Below, one piece after another: positions 34,500 to 47,424 of a stretch of 64,000 bases of DNA; the stretch's first letter is position 1; each line of letters begins with the position of its first letter. The position numbers were made by a program, and so were the translations under genes. The notes below the pieces were generated by a model. The model saw nothing but the letters and a program-made list of their open reading frames with translations, was not told where the DNA came from and made no database searches. Location: contig CM040446.1 in the NCBI GenBank assembly GCA_022749755.1, positions 14,160,367 through 14,224,366 on the forward strand. Direction: 5' to 3'. The DNA comes from Azadirachta indica. Taxonomy: Eukaryota > Streptophyta > Magnoliopsida > Sapindales > Meliaceae.

Positions 34500-36000
34500 C
34501 AGCATATGTGGGTTCACTGCTAATTGCATGGGGCTTTTGTTCTTGCATGTAACTGAATCAGAATCAGCTGAAAAATTTTTCCCGTGTAATTTGACCTAGA
34601 ATTAGCTGATCACTATAGCAATTGCAATGGAGTTTGTTTTTGTTTTGTTGCAGTGCTCCAAATATTATAGACTTTAGAAAGTTCAGAAATCACTGCATTT
34701 TGTCCAAGTTTACTTCCATTACCTCTTGTTTATGTGTAATCTTCCCCTAATCACACTGAGAAAACTTGCTCCAAGATCGGTTATTTGGTCAAATTCAAAA
34801 TTAAGCTCTTTTGTAGCAAGAAATGCCTATTGAGAGAATGTGAACTGTGAAGGATGGGTTAAAGAATTTCAAATTTGCTTAATAATGGGTAAAGAATGTC
34901 AAACATGCTCCAAGAAGCTACGTTTAGCTAAATATCAAGAGTAAAATGGAAAGACTAAAACTTGGCGCAGAAGAAAAATTTAAATATTATGTAAATAAAT
35001 TTATGAACAAAGTTGGTAAGTAATTATCATAATTTTTGTTTGTTAAAAAAAAAAGACGGTGTCAAAAACTAATAATTTGTAATTTTACTGTCAAATATTG
35101 ACATGGTCTACGGTAAAAAGGTCAATATTTTGATATTTAAGGAAATTCCAAATACGCTCAAAATGGGTTAAAAGATTTTGAAAGAAACCTTGTGACCGAT
35201 GCAGCTGAAAATCATGATAGAAGAATTCAAGTTAACATGCTTAGCACTCATCAGAAGCCAGTTTTGTATGCCACAATAATGGTCCTAACAAGTCCACAAA
35301 CTTTGTGATGCCAAAACGAAGTCCTGAGTAAGAAATATTTCAAACTCTGCAGGGCCAAAAACAGTCTTGAGTACGAAATAGTTACTTTGAGCGAGCAACG
35401 TAAGGTCTCGAGTACGAAATATTTCACTTATTGAGCCAATGTGTAAATTTAAGACTTTAGAAAGAACAATTGTAGACTAGGAAGTGGTGGCGTAGGCAAT
35501 TGTAGATAGAGAAGATATTATTGTGTACTTTGTTTGATGAAAACTATAATGAGCCAAAGGAAAATGAAAAGACAGTAACAAATATTGTTTATAAAATTGT
35601 ACATTGCTTGAGATGATATGATTCAACTTGAGAAACTTGTTAGACAACAACGAAGACAATGATGCTGTTTCCTACTCCGAGCTTTCACTCAATGACCAGC
35701 CCAATAAGGAAGCATAGATATTCATTACGTAGACAAAAGAAATTAAAAACCATCTAAAAGGATGAGTGAGGTAAGAGCCGACTCAGATCTTGTACATAAT
35801 GTTCATTACCATAACCCTATGTCAACCACAATTGCAATTTTTGCAAATTTTCTCAAAATATTGTCACCTCTTATCAAATTAATACATAGCGTACATAACA
35901 CAAATAATTGATGTATCACAAAATTTACAAAGAGCACCTCAATAGACAAAACCAACTAAAGAAAGAACATTTGCTACCCCTCCCTTTCTCATGACAAGTT
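34500..36000. other. Spacer between RNA locus and DUF1764-type gene
   Basis: No protein-coding gene is supported. There is a 42-bp three-copy repeat at 35321-35446 (separate entry). The remaining sequence is AT-rich and unremarkable. Confidence 0.55.
35321..35446. repeat. 42-bp tandem repeat, three copies
   Basis: GTCCTGAGTAAGAAATATTT (35321), GTCTTGAGTACGAAATAGTT (35363) and GTCTCGAGTACGAAATATTT (35405) begin three copies with an exact 42-bp period. A weaker fourth copy may precede at about 35282. Confidence 0.8.
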
Positions 36001-36260
36001 CTCAGAGGAATCAGAAGTTCAATGCTTAACAGAAGGAATTCTTTACTGGAACTACACTTAAAGGACATTTGATGCCCTCTGTTTCTTGCGAAAAGTTCTC
36101 ACTCAGGAATCAGAAGTTCAATGCTTAACAGAAGGAATTCTTTAATGGAACTACACTTAAAGGACATTTGATGCCCTCCCTTTCTCATGAAAAGTTCTCA
36201 CTCAGGAATCAGAAGTTCAATGCTTAACGGATGAAATTCTTCAATGGAACTACATTTAAC
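36000..36260. repeat. 99-bp tandem repeat, about 2.6 copies
   Basis: TCAGAAGTTCAATGCTTAAC occurs at 36011, 36110 and 36209, a strict 99-bp period. The first two copies are close to identical; the third diverges after AATGCTTAACGGATG. It lies in the 3' flank of the DUF1764-type gene, about 250-500 bp past its stop. Confidence 0.88.
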
Positions 36261-36512
36261 AATGCTTGCAATGCAGAAACATGCATACCTAGATTTCTCG
36301 TCACACTTGCAAAGATGCAAATTTGAATTTAACTAATTGATTCGTTAGCAAAGTAAATAACACTCGTTGTATAGACAAATTCATAATCTACATCTGAGAA
36401 ATAAAGAAACTTAATCAATAATCTACAAACTAAAACAGCACAACCTTACTCAATATCTGCAAAACCAAATCTGCAAAATCTCAAATAAAAATGTACCCAT
36501 CTGCGAGCACCG

Positions 36513-36890
36513 CTAAAAACAACAAGAACAATCAAATGGACAAAGTGGGGTGCTTCCAGCATCAGCACTATTGATACCCAACTCCTCCTCTGTGTAGATA
36601 GTTAGCCCATCCTCTGTTTTCTTTCTAGGTTGAGCAGGAGTGTCAGCCAACCCACCAGCCGTATCTCCTTTACTCTTCTTCTTTTCTTTCTTTTTCTTCA
36701 CCACTTTGGGTTCCACAGATTCATCTTTCTTCAACTTCTCCGTCTTTTTTCCTTCAGGTTTCTTCCTCTTTTTACCCGCAAAGATTTCATCAATCTCATT
36801 ACTTGAACTTTTCGGCTTCAAAGAGAGTTTTTCCTCTTCTACAACAGGGTTTTCTCGCGGAGCCTTAACAGAACTGCGCTTCTTAGGCAT
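36513..36890 (-). CDS. Small Lys-rich DUF1764-type protein
   Basis: A single coding exon gives 125 aa from the ATG at 36890 (MPKKRSS). It has the two conserved parts of the DUF1764 family as I know it: NEIDEIFAGKKRKK and the C-terminal TEDGLTIYTEEELGI, ending with CPFDCSCCF. Between them is a lysine/glutamate-rich, probably disordered linker (VKKKKEKKKSKG) that would act as a nuclear or nucleolar localisation signal. The family has no settled function. The longer upstream frame (to 36989) is rejected because an acceptor-like TTTCAG ends 9-10 bases before this ATG, implying a 5' UTR intron up to about 37233. Confidence 0.8.
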   Translation of the reverse strand: MPKKRSSVKAPRENPVVEEEKLSLKPKSSSNEIDEIFAGKKRKKPEGKKTEKLKKDESVEPKVVKKKKEKKKSKGDTAGGLADTPAQPRKKTEDGLTIYTEEELGINSADAGSTPLCPFDCSCCF

Positions 36891-37233
36891 TGAATTGAGC
36901 TGAAAGACCAGTTTTTGATTGTAAGCAAATATGGAAGATGTTCCATTTGAATGCGGATCAGAAGCAATGAAATAAAAAGTAATTAACATTATGTATCAGA
37001 ACAACACGTGAATTAACGTATTGTATAACAAAGCTTATTATAACATGAAAGTAAACGAAACAAATTAAATGAAGATTACAGTGAAAAAAATTCAAATAGA
37101 TGATTAAATCGTTTTTAAATTCTAATGTCAAAGTTTATATACATTAAGAATAAATTTACATATCAATGTATTATTTTAGTTACCAAAATATATTAAAATT
37201 ATTTGTATTATCAATGTTGTGCATACACAATAC

Positions 37234-37680
37234 CTTAAATAAGCAGTACTTGAGAATAGAGTGTTTGTTTGGTGACGGCCAAGAGTCCTAGTAGCCGCGG
37301 TGGCGCAGTGGGAGGAGAGGCAGCCGATTGGCGTCGGTGGCGTGAAGTGAGACGCGATGGTTGCTCGACTTGCGTTGTGATAGTAGAGTTCGAGAAAGAG
37401 TAACTGCAGTTTGAGAGTGCTGATAGCGGCGGTAGCGCGGTAGAGAGGCGATCGATTGGCCGGGGTGGCGTGAAGTGAGCCGCTGTGAAACTCGCGTTGC
37501 GAGAACGGCGATGTACTACTCACGAGAGTCAGAGAGTGGACTGGAGTTCAAAGAATCAAGAGTGCTTGTAGCGACGGTGGAGCAGTGAGAAAGGCGGTGC
37601 TCTGCGGCGACATTAGAGTTTAGGATTGAAAGGGCGAAAGATTGGCGACTCAAAAGAGAAATTAGGGTTTCTTTCTTTCT
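37234..37680 (-). promoter_or_regulatory. GC-rich repeated 5' leader and telo-box of the DUF1764-type gene
   Basis: On the minus strand a telo-box (AAACCCTAAT, at 37661-37670) is followed by a GC-rich leader built from three related units, starting on the plus strand at about 37282, 37414 and 37559. They share AGAGTxCT.GTAGC.GCGGTGG and GGTGGCGTGAAGTGAG blocks. The leader seems to end at a donor (TTTAAG|GTATTG, exon edge near 37234). An open frame at 37176-37523 on this strand follows the repeats and is probably not translated. Confidence 0.45.
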
Positions 37681-37689
37681 GTTTTTCCT

Positions 37690-38460
37690 TTTGTCCTAAA
37701 TTTAGATTGACATCTAGGAAGGGTAATTAAAAATTAATTAAAAAAAAGAACAGGTTTTAACCTTAACGGTAACCAGACCCTAAAATTATTAATTTAATTT
37801 AATTTTATTTTAGTTATTATAAAACACAAAATTTTTGTTGTGCACACAAACTAATTATAATTTATTCAATTTAAAAGCATTTTATGGAATGAAGATTTAA
37901 TTTTAAAAAATTAAATTTTGCTGGGCACAAAAATTGAAGATACATTAGTATGGCGTCAATTTAAATTTCTTCTAAATGTGTAACCGTGATCGTCCATACA
38001 ATTAATAAACCTCTTGGGTGAAATAAATAAATAAATAAATATATATATATATATACACACACACATACACGAACAGAAACAACTTTCCATCACTCTAAGT
38101 CGAAAAGATGAAAGATTTCCAACAATGTTTCTAAGTTTCTAGTATCAAGTCATATGATTATGTTAATTTTATGTAACAAAGCTTTGACAAGGAAAGAAAT
38201 TATGCGAGGGAAACTTGAGTTTTTCATAAGTTTGATGTCGAAGAACAAACATCATCAATGCTCAACATTTCACTACTATTCTTCTCATTCGTTTGTGTTA
38301 GACAAAATTTCCCATCGTATCATTACCTATTATTATAAATTAGTCTTCTCCACACTTCCCACAATCAAAAAACAAAATGCCGTTCGAGTCTTTACTCCCA
38401 TCTTGTTCTTATAAGCTGTAACCTGTGTAATGTGTAGTAGTAGTAGTAGTACAACTATAT
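37690..38460. other. AT-rich spacer with microsatellites
   Basis: It includes an (AAAT)n-(TA)n-(CA)n compound microsatellite at about 38021-38069 and a (GTA)n tract near 38437-38451. The right end is probably the 3' UTR of serine hydroxymethyltransferase. No gene is seen. Confidence 0.6.
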
Positions 38461-38464
38461 AACT

Positions 38465-41363
38465 TTATACTCCAGGAATTGGAAACTGGGTTGTAAGACC
38501 TTCCACCCTCTCACGAAGATCTGATACCTTATTCAGCAATGCGAAATCGGGGGATGTGACAACTTTCATGAAGTCTTGGAGCTTTGATCCTTTAACCAAT
38601 TGTTTAGCTTCAAGAGTTATTTGCACACCCTCGTGGATGAAGTCAGCAACTGCTATGAATTCTTTCTCAGAAAATCCTCTGGTTGTCATGGCTGGTGATC
38701 CAATGCGGATTCCGCCTGGCACTAGGGCACTCTTATCACCTTTACAATCAAACATTAGCAAGCAGAATGAGCGCAAAATACAAATGCAAAAACACATGAA
38801 TATAAAGAAGCCAAAGAAGCAAGACCCACCAGGTACTGAGTTCTTATTAAGGGTAATCGAGGCCATGTCAAGAATTTTCTCTACCCGAGCCCCATCAATA
38901 CCCTGTTAACATTGCAAGAAACTTTTACATCAAAGAAGAAATAGCAGATAAAAATACCACTCGCAGATATGTTGTTTGTATTACCTTATATTATACAATG
39001 CCAAGTGAAATAATGAACATGACAGTTTTACTCAAAATATTAGGTTTTAACCAAGAAAAAACTATTAACTTTTTAAAGTCAGTTCTAAATAAATCGTTTA
39101 AAATTGTAGACATTTATACAGCGGATCACGTTTCATACAGTATGCTAACCATCATGTTATGAGATAGCTTCTGCTTAATTCTGCTATTGTATCACTCTGT
39201 GAAACAGAATGCTCATGGAATTTGATGTTGTCCCTGGTAGCAATTGTATAAGCTGAACTTCTTGAAACTAACCAAGAAGCCAGAAACTTACCAATGGCCT
39301 CAGATCCACAAGAACCAGATGATTATCGCTTCCACCAGACACCAGTTTGTAACCTAATTCAATCATCCGGCTAGCAAGAGCTCTGCAGTTAGAAACTACC
39401 TACAAGACAAATAACTGAATTCAGTACATTGGGTTAGGACACTCCTTGGAACAATTTTAATCACGAAGTATTATATACCCTATCCTGGTAAGCTTTAAAC
39501 TCTGGACACTGTGCATGCTTCAAGCAAACTGCTAACCCTCCAATTGTATGATTATGAGGACCACCCTGCAAGTAAAAGTCTTTATTATGTCCCACAGTAG
39601 GCTCATAGGCAAAGAAGCTAAAGCAAAATTCCATAGAAGCCAGAAAATAAAATCTAATCCGGACAGTGGACACAACGTAAAATAGCAAAAGATAAAAGTC
39701 TAACTAACCTGTAAACCTGGAAAAACTGCATTGTTAATGGCAGATTCCAGATCCACTCCAAGGACAGCTTCCTTCTTGAAGAAGATCATGCCACCTCTTG
39801 GACCTCTCAAAGACTGGATGGAAAATCAATAAATCTATCAGATTGTTTATGCATAGGAAAAGGAAAAATTTGAAAAACACTACATCAAAAGATAAATCTG
39901 AAAACATAGGCACAACCTGAGAGGCAAAAACAATTTCTAATTTTCAACGCGTACCTTATGTGTTGTTGTTGTCACAATATCACAGTACGCAAAGGGATCA
40001 GCAACCACAGAGGCAGCAACAAGCCCACTTATGTGAGCCATATCCATCATGAGAAAAGCGCCGACGGCATCTGCAATCTTCCAATACACATGGATTCCCA
40101 GTAGTTAGTCACTTAAGAAATAAAGAATATAAAAGAAAAATTTTCTGCAGCATATTCTGCTGAGAAATCTAAGACCAAACTAGCAGTAAATCCTTACCTT
40201 CCTCATGCGAGGATAGTCAAAATCTCGAGGATATGCACTGGCACCAGCAATAATCAGTTTTGGTCGAAACAGAGTAGCTGTTTTCTCTAGCATGTCATAA
40301 TCAACAAGACCTATTTTAAGTTAAAACAAAAGTTGAATCAGCCACTGAGCTAACTATCACAGTCTATCCTCATTAATCTGAAAATTACTAGCATCACCTG
40401 TAGATTCATCTAGTCGATAAGGCATAGACTCAAAGTAAATTGAGGTGCCAGAGACCCGTCTTTTGGGAGTCATGAACCCATGAGACAAATGTCCACCATG
40501 AGGTAAATCCAAACCCTAAACCAGTTACAAGGGATTAATATGAATTTATGCATCCCAGACAGAAACTCTAATTATAAATTTAAAAGAAAAACAGCACATA
40601 TAAAAAATAACTAACCATTATACGGTCATGCGGATTCAGAATTGCAGTGTAAACCTCAAAATTAGCAGGAGAACCAGACAATGGTTGAACATTTACACCC
40701 CACTTATTTTCATCCAAGTGAAATGCTGCCAAAGCCCTTTTCTGACAAAGGGTTTCTAGCTCATCAATGTACTCATTGCCACCATAATATCTGAAAGGGT
40801 TTTACATGTGAAATCTTAAAATTAGAACCACGAAAAAAAAATTCAAATATAATTTTCATAAAAAATATTACCTTTTACCAGGCAATCCTTCAGAATATTT
40901 GTTTGTGAGACATGAACCAACTGCCTCCATCACTGCTCGTGAGGTAAAATTCTCAGATGCAATAAGCTCAAGGCTCTTGTACTGCCTCTCCTTCTCCTTG
41001 CTAATAATTTCACGGACCTCAGGATCTGCTTCACTTAAGCCATGGTCCACGAAACTGCTTCCATTACCTAAACATTGTAATGTGTTATTCAAGACAGAAA
41101 GATACAGCATCAAAATAAAAGTACTATGGGCAGGCAAAACTATGATTACCTCCCATTTCAGGTACAGGGACAGAGACAGAAGATCGTGGCCTCCCAGTAA
41201 CCAAACTGCCTTCAATGGAGGATCTACAAGGCTTCACCAAATTAAATCTTATCTGATTTGGGACTCCACTAGAACTTGATCCTTTTGAAAAAAATGGTGA
41301 ACCCTTGACCCAAATAGGCTGTTGCAGACAGCCCATCATGGCAGCTCCACTACAAGCCTGCAT
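38465..41363 (-). CDS. Serine hydroxymethyltransferase, plastid-targeted type
   Basis: PLP enzyme converting serine and tetrahydrofolate to glycine and methylene-THF. Eleven exons on the minus strand join in phase: 41150-41363, 40872-41067, 40616-40790, 40398-40515, 40198-40310, 39955-40077, 39709-39813, 39479-39565, 39292-39399, 38830-38902, 38465-38739, giving 528 aa. PLP-binding Lys313 is in [14 protein letters not shown]; other signatures are [43 protein letters not shown] and [15 protein letters not shown]. The first ~75 residues form a Ser/Arg-rich transit peptide, and the length and N-terminus fit the Arabidopsis SHM3 class. A 5' UTR intron is likely (about 41392-42083), with a telo-box-like AAACCCTAG near 42167. 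Confidence 0.95.
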
Positions 41364-42179
41364 CTTGATTTCAATTAATATAACTCACAGTTTTCCTGCA
41401 CATACCAATTAAAACAGAACATTGAGTTAACATTCTTGATCCATCAGCTTCTGAGCTAGCTGAGTAAAACTACAAAGGTTCAAAAACTAACCCTTTGACT
41501 CAGGAGGGATTGAATTGTCAGACTATAATCAATCTATAAAAATAATAACAATAATAAGAAAATACACATAGCACCAACAACATAATAATTCTAATACGTT
41601 TTTCCCTCTGTTCTCCATTGATTGCAATTGAAGATAGTCCGCAAATAATATTAGTCGGCAAATAATATTAATGGAAAACGAGTAATCATCACCCAATTTA
41701 ACTTTTCAGTAAAACAACTGACATAAGCTTTTCAATAACATAACTTCAGGGAAAAAAACCACCAACCAAAAACGCGCGCCCACCCAAACCCTAAACAAGT
41801 AAATCAAGGTATAGAAGAAGCTTAATCTACAGCTCCCACCCAACGTACTGAACCTATGGAACGGTGAAAGAAAAAGGCTTTGGACTAAAGAAAGAATCAA
41901 TATTTTCAGAGAGGCCGAGATTGACATCCCACGTTCACCGGCAGTCATAACAAGAACACCTCGTTCGTTATGTAAGACATTGAAGGAACAAATAATGCCC
42001 ATATTGAATTGCCAAAACACAAAACAGACGAAACAAATATAAGAACATTTCTCAATTGCAAGAAACATTACGGGGTAATTTACGAGAGAAGAAGCGGCTT
42101 CAGTTTAACTCTGCGTGGTCGTCTCAGCTTCTTTCACGGTGACAATTTAGCAAGAGAAGGGGACTAAAACCCTAGTTCT

Positions 42180-43249
42180 CTTGAGAAGCGTGAACGGCTC
42201 TGTTGTCACGAAAAAGGAAAAAAATTTGTTAAAATAAAACAGAAAAAGAAATGACACGTGGAAATTTGTTGGGATAACATAGGTTTGGATGTCAGAGATT
42301 GAAAGACTACTTCGTCATATGTAAGAAATATCCTACGCCGGTGGGGCCACAAGTAGAGGGTCCACAGATCATGCCACATGAGCGCCCAGATCTTTTCTAC
42401 CTCACTTTGCAGTTTGCTAAACAAGACCAGTAGAGACGTCCATCTGATGCCTTAACCTTTTTCATTATAGTCAAAAGAAAAATAAATTAATTTTAAATAT
42501 TACGATGACACAACATTATCGAACAAGAGAAATTTGTTGGGAGATTTTCTACGGTAACTAAAATTGGAATTTCTTGTATTTGTATTTTTATAAATATAGT
42601 GATTTTTTTTTTAAAGATAATTACAGTTATACTTTGTTGTAATATTAAATTACGAATTGATTCTGTAATAAGGCGGAAAGGTGGACCCCAATTGACGAGA
42701 ACTTCATCAAAAGAGTGAAAAAGAGGCGTAGGGCCGTTTCCTACTGAGGAAAAAGAATGAACAAAATCCATAAAGAAGGTGCGAAGCTGGAAGAAAAAAA
42801 AAAAAAAAAAAAACTACCACAAGTGATTGTTTCTTGTTGAACGAATTACTAGCCCATCTGTTTATTTTACGATTATTGTTTTTATTATCGTTAAAAGGTT
42901 TGGATAAGAGTGAAAAAACTTATAAAATACCAAACATTTGAACTCTATTGGAATGCCCTAGAAGCTTCAACGCTTTCCAATTCCGAGGGACATTTGATTG
43001 TTGTTTACAAATAATTTGCATCACGCGAATTTATAAACATCACGCTGACTGGTATGGTGTTGCATGAACAGTCATGAAGCTTTTACAACAAAATAAAAAG
43101 CCTAGTTCTTTGTCGTAAACATACATATGCTTGCCAGAAAAGTTAGTTAGGTAACAAGCAATTCTTAAAAAGGCTTGCTTAGTCCTTCTGCGATCAAAAT
43201 TCCAAAACACGATAGAGTTATATAAACTTGAGAGGAAACATGAAATTAT
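42180..43249. other. SHMT promoter and 3' flank of PITH-domain gene
   Basis: Upstream of the SHMT leader are CACGTGG (G-box, about 42255) and AT-rich sequence. A poly(A) run of about 22 lies at 42794-42814. The right end is the 3' UTR of the PITH-domain gene. No additional gene is seen. Confidence 0.5.
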
Positions 43250-46200
43250 TCATCCCACGTGCGAGAGACCTCCGCCACTTTCAGCCTTTGTCCTGCACAG
43301 TTCATCAGTTCATGTAAATAGAATGAAGGCAAACGGCAGCACCGTATATAGAATGAAGGCAAACGGCGGACACACACACACACACACACACATTTATTTT
43401 CCATTTGGATCAGCATGTGGCCAACAAGCCAACTCATTACCAACAGATCACCGATTGTTCTCAGTATTAGACCCATCTACCGACGAGGACACTGGCTTGA
43501 ATAAGGCCAAAAAGAGACCAGAATAAAGCAAATAGTTAATCATGCATGGTCTTCTAATTCATGAATTTTCAAATTAACAAACCCTGGCATTCAACATGAC
43601 TTCACAGAAATTCTCCAACCAATCTGCTTCAACATTATTGACCTTAGTTTTCATCGATTCACTATCATTATAAAGGGACCCCTCAACAAAGAATTAAGGC
43701 AAAAAAGTTACACTCTTAAACTTTACAACACGGAGTACTCTCTCATTTACATTGGTTAAAGAAAATTTATAATTTTTGATAATATTAATCGTACAAACTT
43801 AGGTTATCATGTGAGAGCAAAATCATCCTATTCATTTCCAAAGTACATTAATTCAAAATAATTGTGCTTAATGATTGTGTAAATGCTGCACACAAAGTAT
43901 CATTTCGTGGTACCCCAGTGAGATTTATAAACAAGTTTGAGAACCCTAAATTTGAAAACACTCAACATGGACAACTAAGACTTACTTGTGATCAGAGGGA
44001 TTCGGCATCAGTTCATAAACAATCGTCGCAACAACATCCCTCTTCAACTGTTATTCAGAGATAAATAAACCAGGCAGGAAGAAAGGTATTAGTTGAAGCA
44101 CAATCACTTTCTGGATGAAAAACAATAGAGAAATGAAGAAAGAAAGAGGCAAAAAAAAAAAAATTCATCAAATTTGATCTCAGCCAATAGATTACCTGGG
44201 TGGCTTCCCCTTTTAAGCCAATGTAGTGTATCTGAGTTGTGTCACCCCCAAAATTCTCTGGGAAGTGTAATGTGATATTTGCCACACTTTGAAATTTGGA
44301 ATATCTAAAAATATGGATTAATCTAACATCAAAAGACAGTAGAAAGTTGATGAAAAGAAATAAAGACAAAAATATTCAAATGTTGTCCCCAAACACAAAT
44401 GAGGCATCAACCTAACAATGGTAAGTTGCTATTAAATGGTAAAGTATTCAGGGTCAATGGATTACTTATTGTTACCTCAATCATTCTCATTGTGAAAGGT
44501 ATGGAAATGAAGTATTTGTAAACCGAGGCGTTGTTGCATGTCAACTAAATTGCATAATAAGCAATAATTACCTTGTCTGGTATTCTAACACTCCTTGCAA
44601 ATTTTCAACCAAGTCCCATTCCTTGAAACAGATGGTACAAATGTCTCATATAAGTTGAAATGCAAAATTTATCAGAAACACATTGAGGTGCTAACATGAG
44701 GTATACCTGAACAGCTTGCATATCTTGAGCATCCGAGAAGTCAATACCCTCCCGATTGATGAACCTGTTTTACATTTTAAATTAAAAAAAAAAAAAGAAA
44801 AAAGGAAAAACTCAGGTCACTGCTTTCTTTCGAGAAAAAAAATACTATGAAGAGAAATATTGAAACATAGTCATATCCTTTGAGTAAGGCACCAATGGTA
44901 TGGCACTGATGGTCTAAGTTCATGATCCTTTTTCATTTATTCCACTAGCACCTAACTCTTTTTTTATCCCCCTTTTTCCTTTTATACCTCACCCTTGAAA
45001 CACTAAACTTTTGCTTTTTATTGTTAACTGAACTTGGGATGGCCTTAGAGGATCAAACGTGCCCCAGACCACCCAAGTTATGCCCAAGGGGCAACTAGCA
45101 CCAAACTCTAACCCAGCAAAAATGGACACAAAACACAGTTAGAGAATTTGATGATCAAGCCATACAAAACTATTATGTAAGCGTCAGAATCTGAACTCAA
45201 ACCCCTTAGTTTACATTCACAACATGGCAAGCCAGATTAACATGATAGTTAATCTGGTCAACCAGCCAATACTTCCGAATACAAGAAAAATCCAAATACA
45301 TAAGGATTTGTGGATGTCCACTTTCTATAACATCATAAACTGCTATTTAGTTATATTCTAACTCAGAAAATGTCTGTGATGATTGATGAAGCATATCGCA
45401 GCCTACATAAAATTCAAAGGTCAGACTCACACTCTCATCTTTGAAGGACTCGTTCCATCAGCACCACCAACAATTGAAATGCTTTTGATCTTAACATCTG
45501 TAGTAAATCTGTCACAATCAATTGGAAGGATAATTCCAGTGAGCCCTTTTTAAACAGAATAAATCTTGAGGGCAAAAAAACAAATAATCAAGAGTAGTTT
45601 CTAAAGCATTGACTATGAAGAAATGAATTGGTTTTAGAAAAAAGGGGAAAAAAATTGTATACCCAAGATGGTATTTGATTGTTCCTAGTTAAGGACATTG
45701 CTGTTCCATTGAATGAGAACAACTACAAATAAAGACAATAAAAACTGCAACATAAGGAAAAATCCTTTAATATTTTACTCACCAATTTCATTTCACATTT
45801 ACAAAGTTAACATATGAAATTGGTAAATTTCAATGTATTGCTTATTTTAACATCAAATGAAGACCAATAATCAGACAGATATCAAACATGCTATTTAAAA
45901 TTTGACAAAAGGATGTTGACCAAACCATATTGATTGGCAACATAATGTAAGGGAAGAAAGGAACAAACCATTTGGGACATGAGAAAATAGAAGATTAAAT
46001 AACCGTTGGAAAATAATAATAAAAAAAAATGTCAAATTTGTGAGACGTTAGGGGTGCCAGATACTGTGTATACTTCAGATCAAAAGTAAAAAACCATAAA
46101 AAACAAAAGGTAGCCACTTACGGAATAAATACAAGTAATTCTGGATCACCATCGTTACTTTCCAAATGTTCCTGTCTCCACAAATAAGATCACATGAGCA

Positions 46201-47388
46201 TGAAGGGGCATGTAATAAGGAATAGCTTTTTGATACATCACACGTGAAATATAAATGCTAAATGTTTATATTTCCCTCAAAATTTCATCTGAATCAACCA
46301 GGCACAGAGATTTTATAGCAACTTCTGCGGCACAAAATCTTTTGTATGAATATTAATTTGTAGAACTAAACAGTAGTAAACTTAATCAGCAATGTCATCG
46401 TCGACATAGGTTGCAATATTACACACTACTTTTTGAAGAAAGTGGCATGCAAGTGATACATACACTTGTTTGCATGTGGAACATCTCAGTAGAATGACAT
46501 TTAGGGTAGAAGGAATCAATTAACAGAAATAAACTTCCTATGGTCAGTTAAAATAGTTTTATGTAGCACATGAAAGTCACATCTCAACAATCATGCCACC
46601 TTATTAGAACTTCATAAAGTTAACAGGTATAATCAATCAACTCAACAGAAATGGTCACAGCATTGTAATGTGAAAGTCGTGCCTATTTAATCGAAAGAAA
46701 AATAATAGTAGAAGTAGAATTCATTTTTATGTAATTTTAGTTCAAAATGTGGACTTAGAATTATATTTCAAGTACAAAGGTATATAGTTAAGGTGTCTGG
46801 ACAAGGACTTTTAGGAAGTCAATCAATGATACTATATAGCTCAAAATGTGGCAGATTATGAGTAGCAACAAAAATTTCAATACATATACACAAACATGCA
46901 CTGTTTAGAAACACTTCTTGGAAAACAGATCAATGTCTAGATAAAAGATGAACAATGCAGGCGTATATAAATGAACAAATTACCCCAGAGGAATTCAGCC
47001 GCTGCTCCCATGCTTTAAAGACTGACTTAACACTCCCTGGAACAGCCTCATTTAATGCGGATACCTAAAAGGCAATCCAGCAAAAAAGAAGGAAAAATTA
47101 GTAAAATAAAACACAAACAACAATATTTCTTTCCTTTTTTGAATTCCTCTGCAAGGAAAATAAACTGAAAATATGTCCATTAACCACTCATATGGAAGTT
47201 GCTTTCTGCCACGAAGCAAACAGGACCTCCATTTAATGATGCAGCTAAGAAACCCAAACTTGACTACAAAGTACACTAAACCTCAGTGGAAATGATCATT
47301 CAAAAATTCCCTTGCAATTACCACAGATCTCTAAAACTACTCCATATTTGCAGCAGACAAAGAGTTAAGAAAACTCAAAGAGTAAATG

Positions 47389-47424
<36 letters not shown>

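Larger units (their letters stand above)
32660..34500 (+). ncRNA. Probable noncoding host transcript of snoRNA-like elements
   Basis: No conserved protein is visible; the best small frame (32816-32935, 39 codons, MDSHVYPTPSCNE...) has no recognisable relatives and the longest other frame (33815-34057) overlaps the second RNA element. The stretch is less AT-rich than its surroundings and starts behind a telo-box/TATA promoter. It contains a 36-bp tandem duplication (33021-33092) and two H/ACA-like elements. The ends are guesses. Confidence 0.35.

Noticed and set aside
37176..37523. 115-codon minus-strand frame with internal repeats
   Set aside because: It tracks the GC-rich repeated leader of the DUF1764-type gene and resembles no family; more likely untranslated.
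44880..45250. Possible tRNA-derived repeat on the minus strand in PITH-gene intron 4 (GGTTTGAGTTC B-box-like)
   Set aside because: Only a single B-box-like match, with no good A box and no boundaries.
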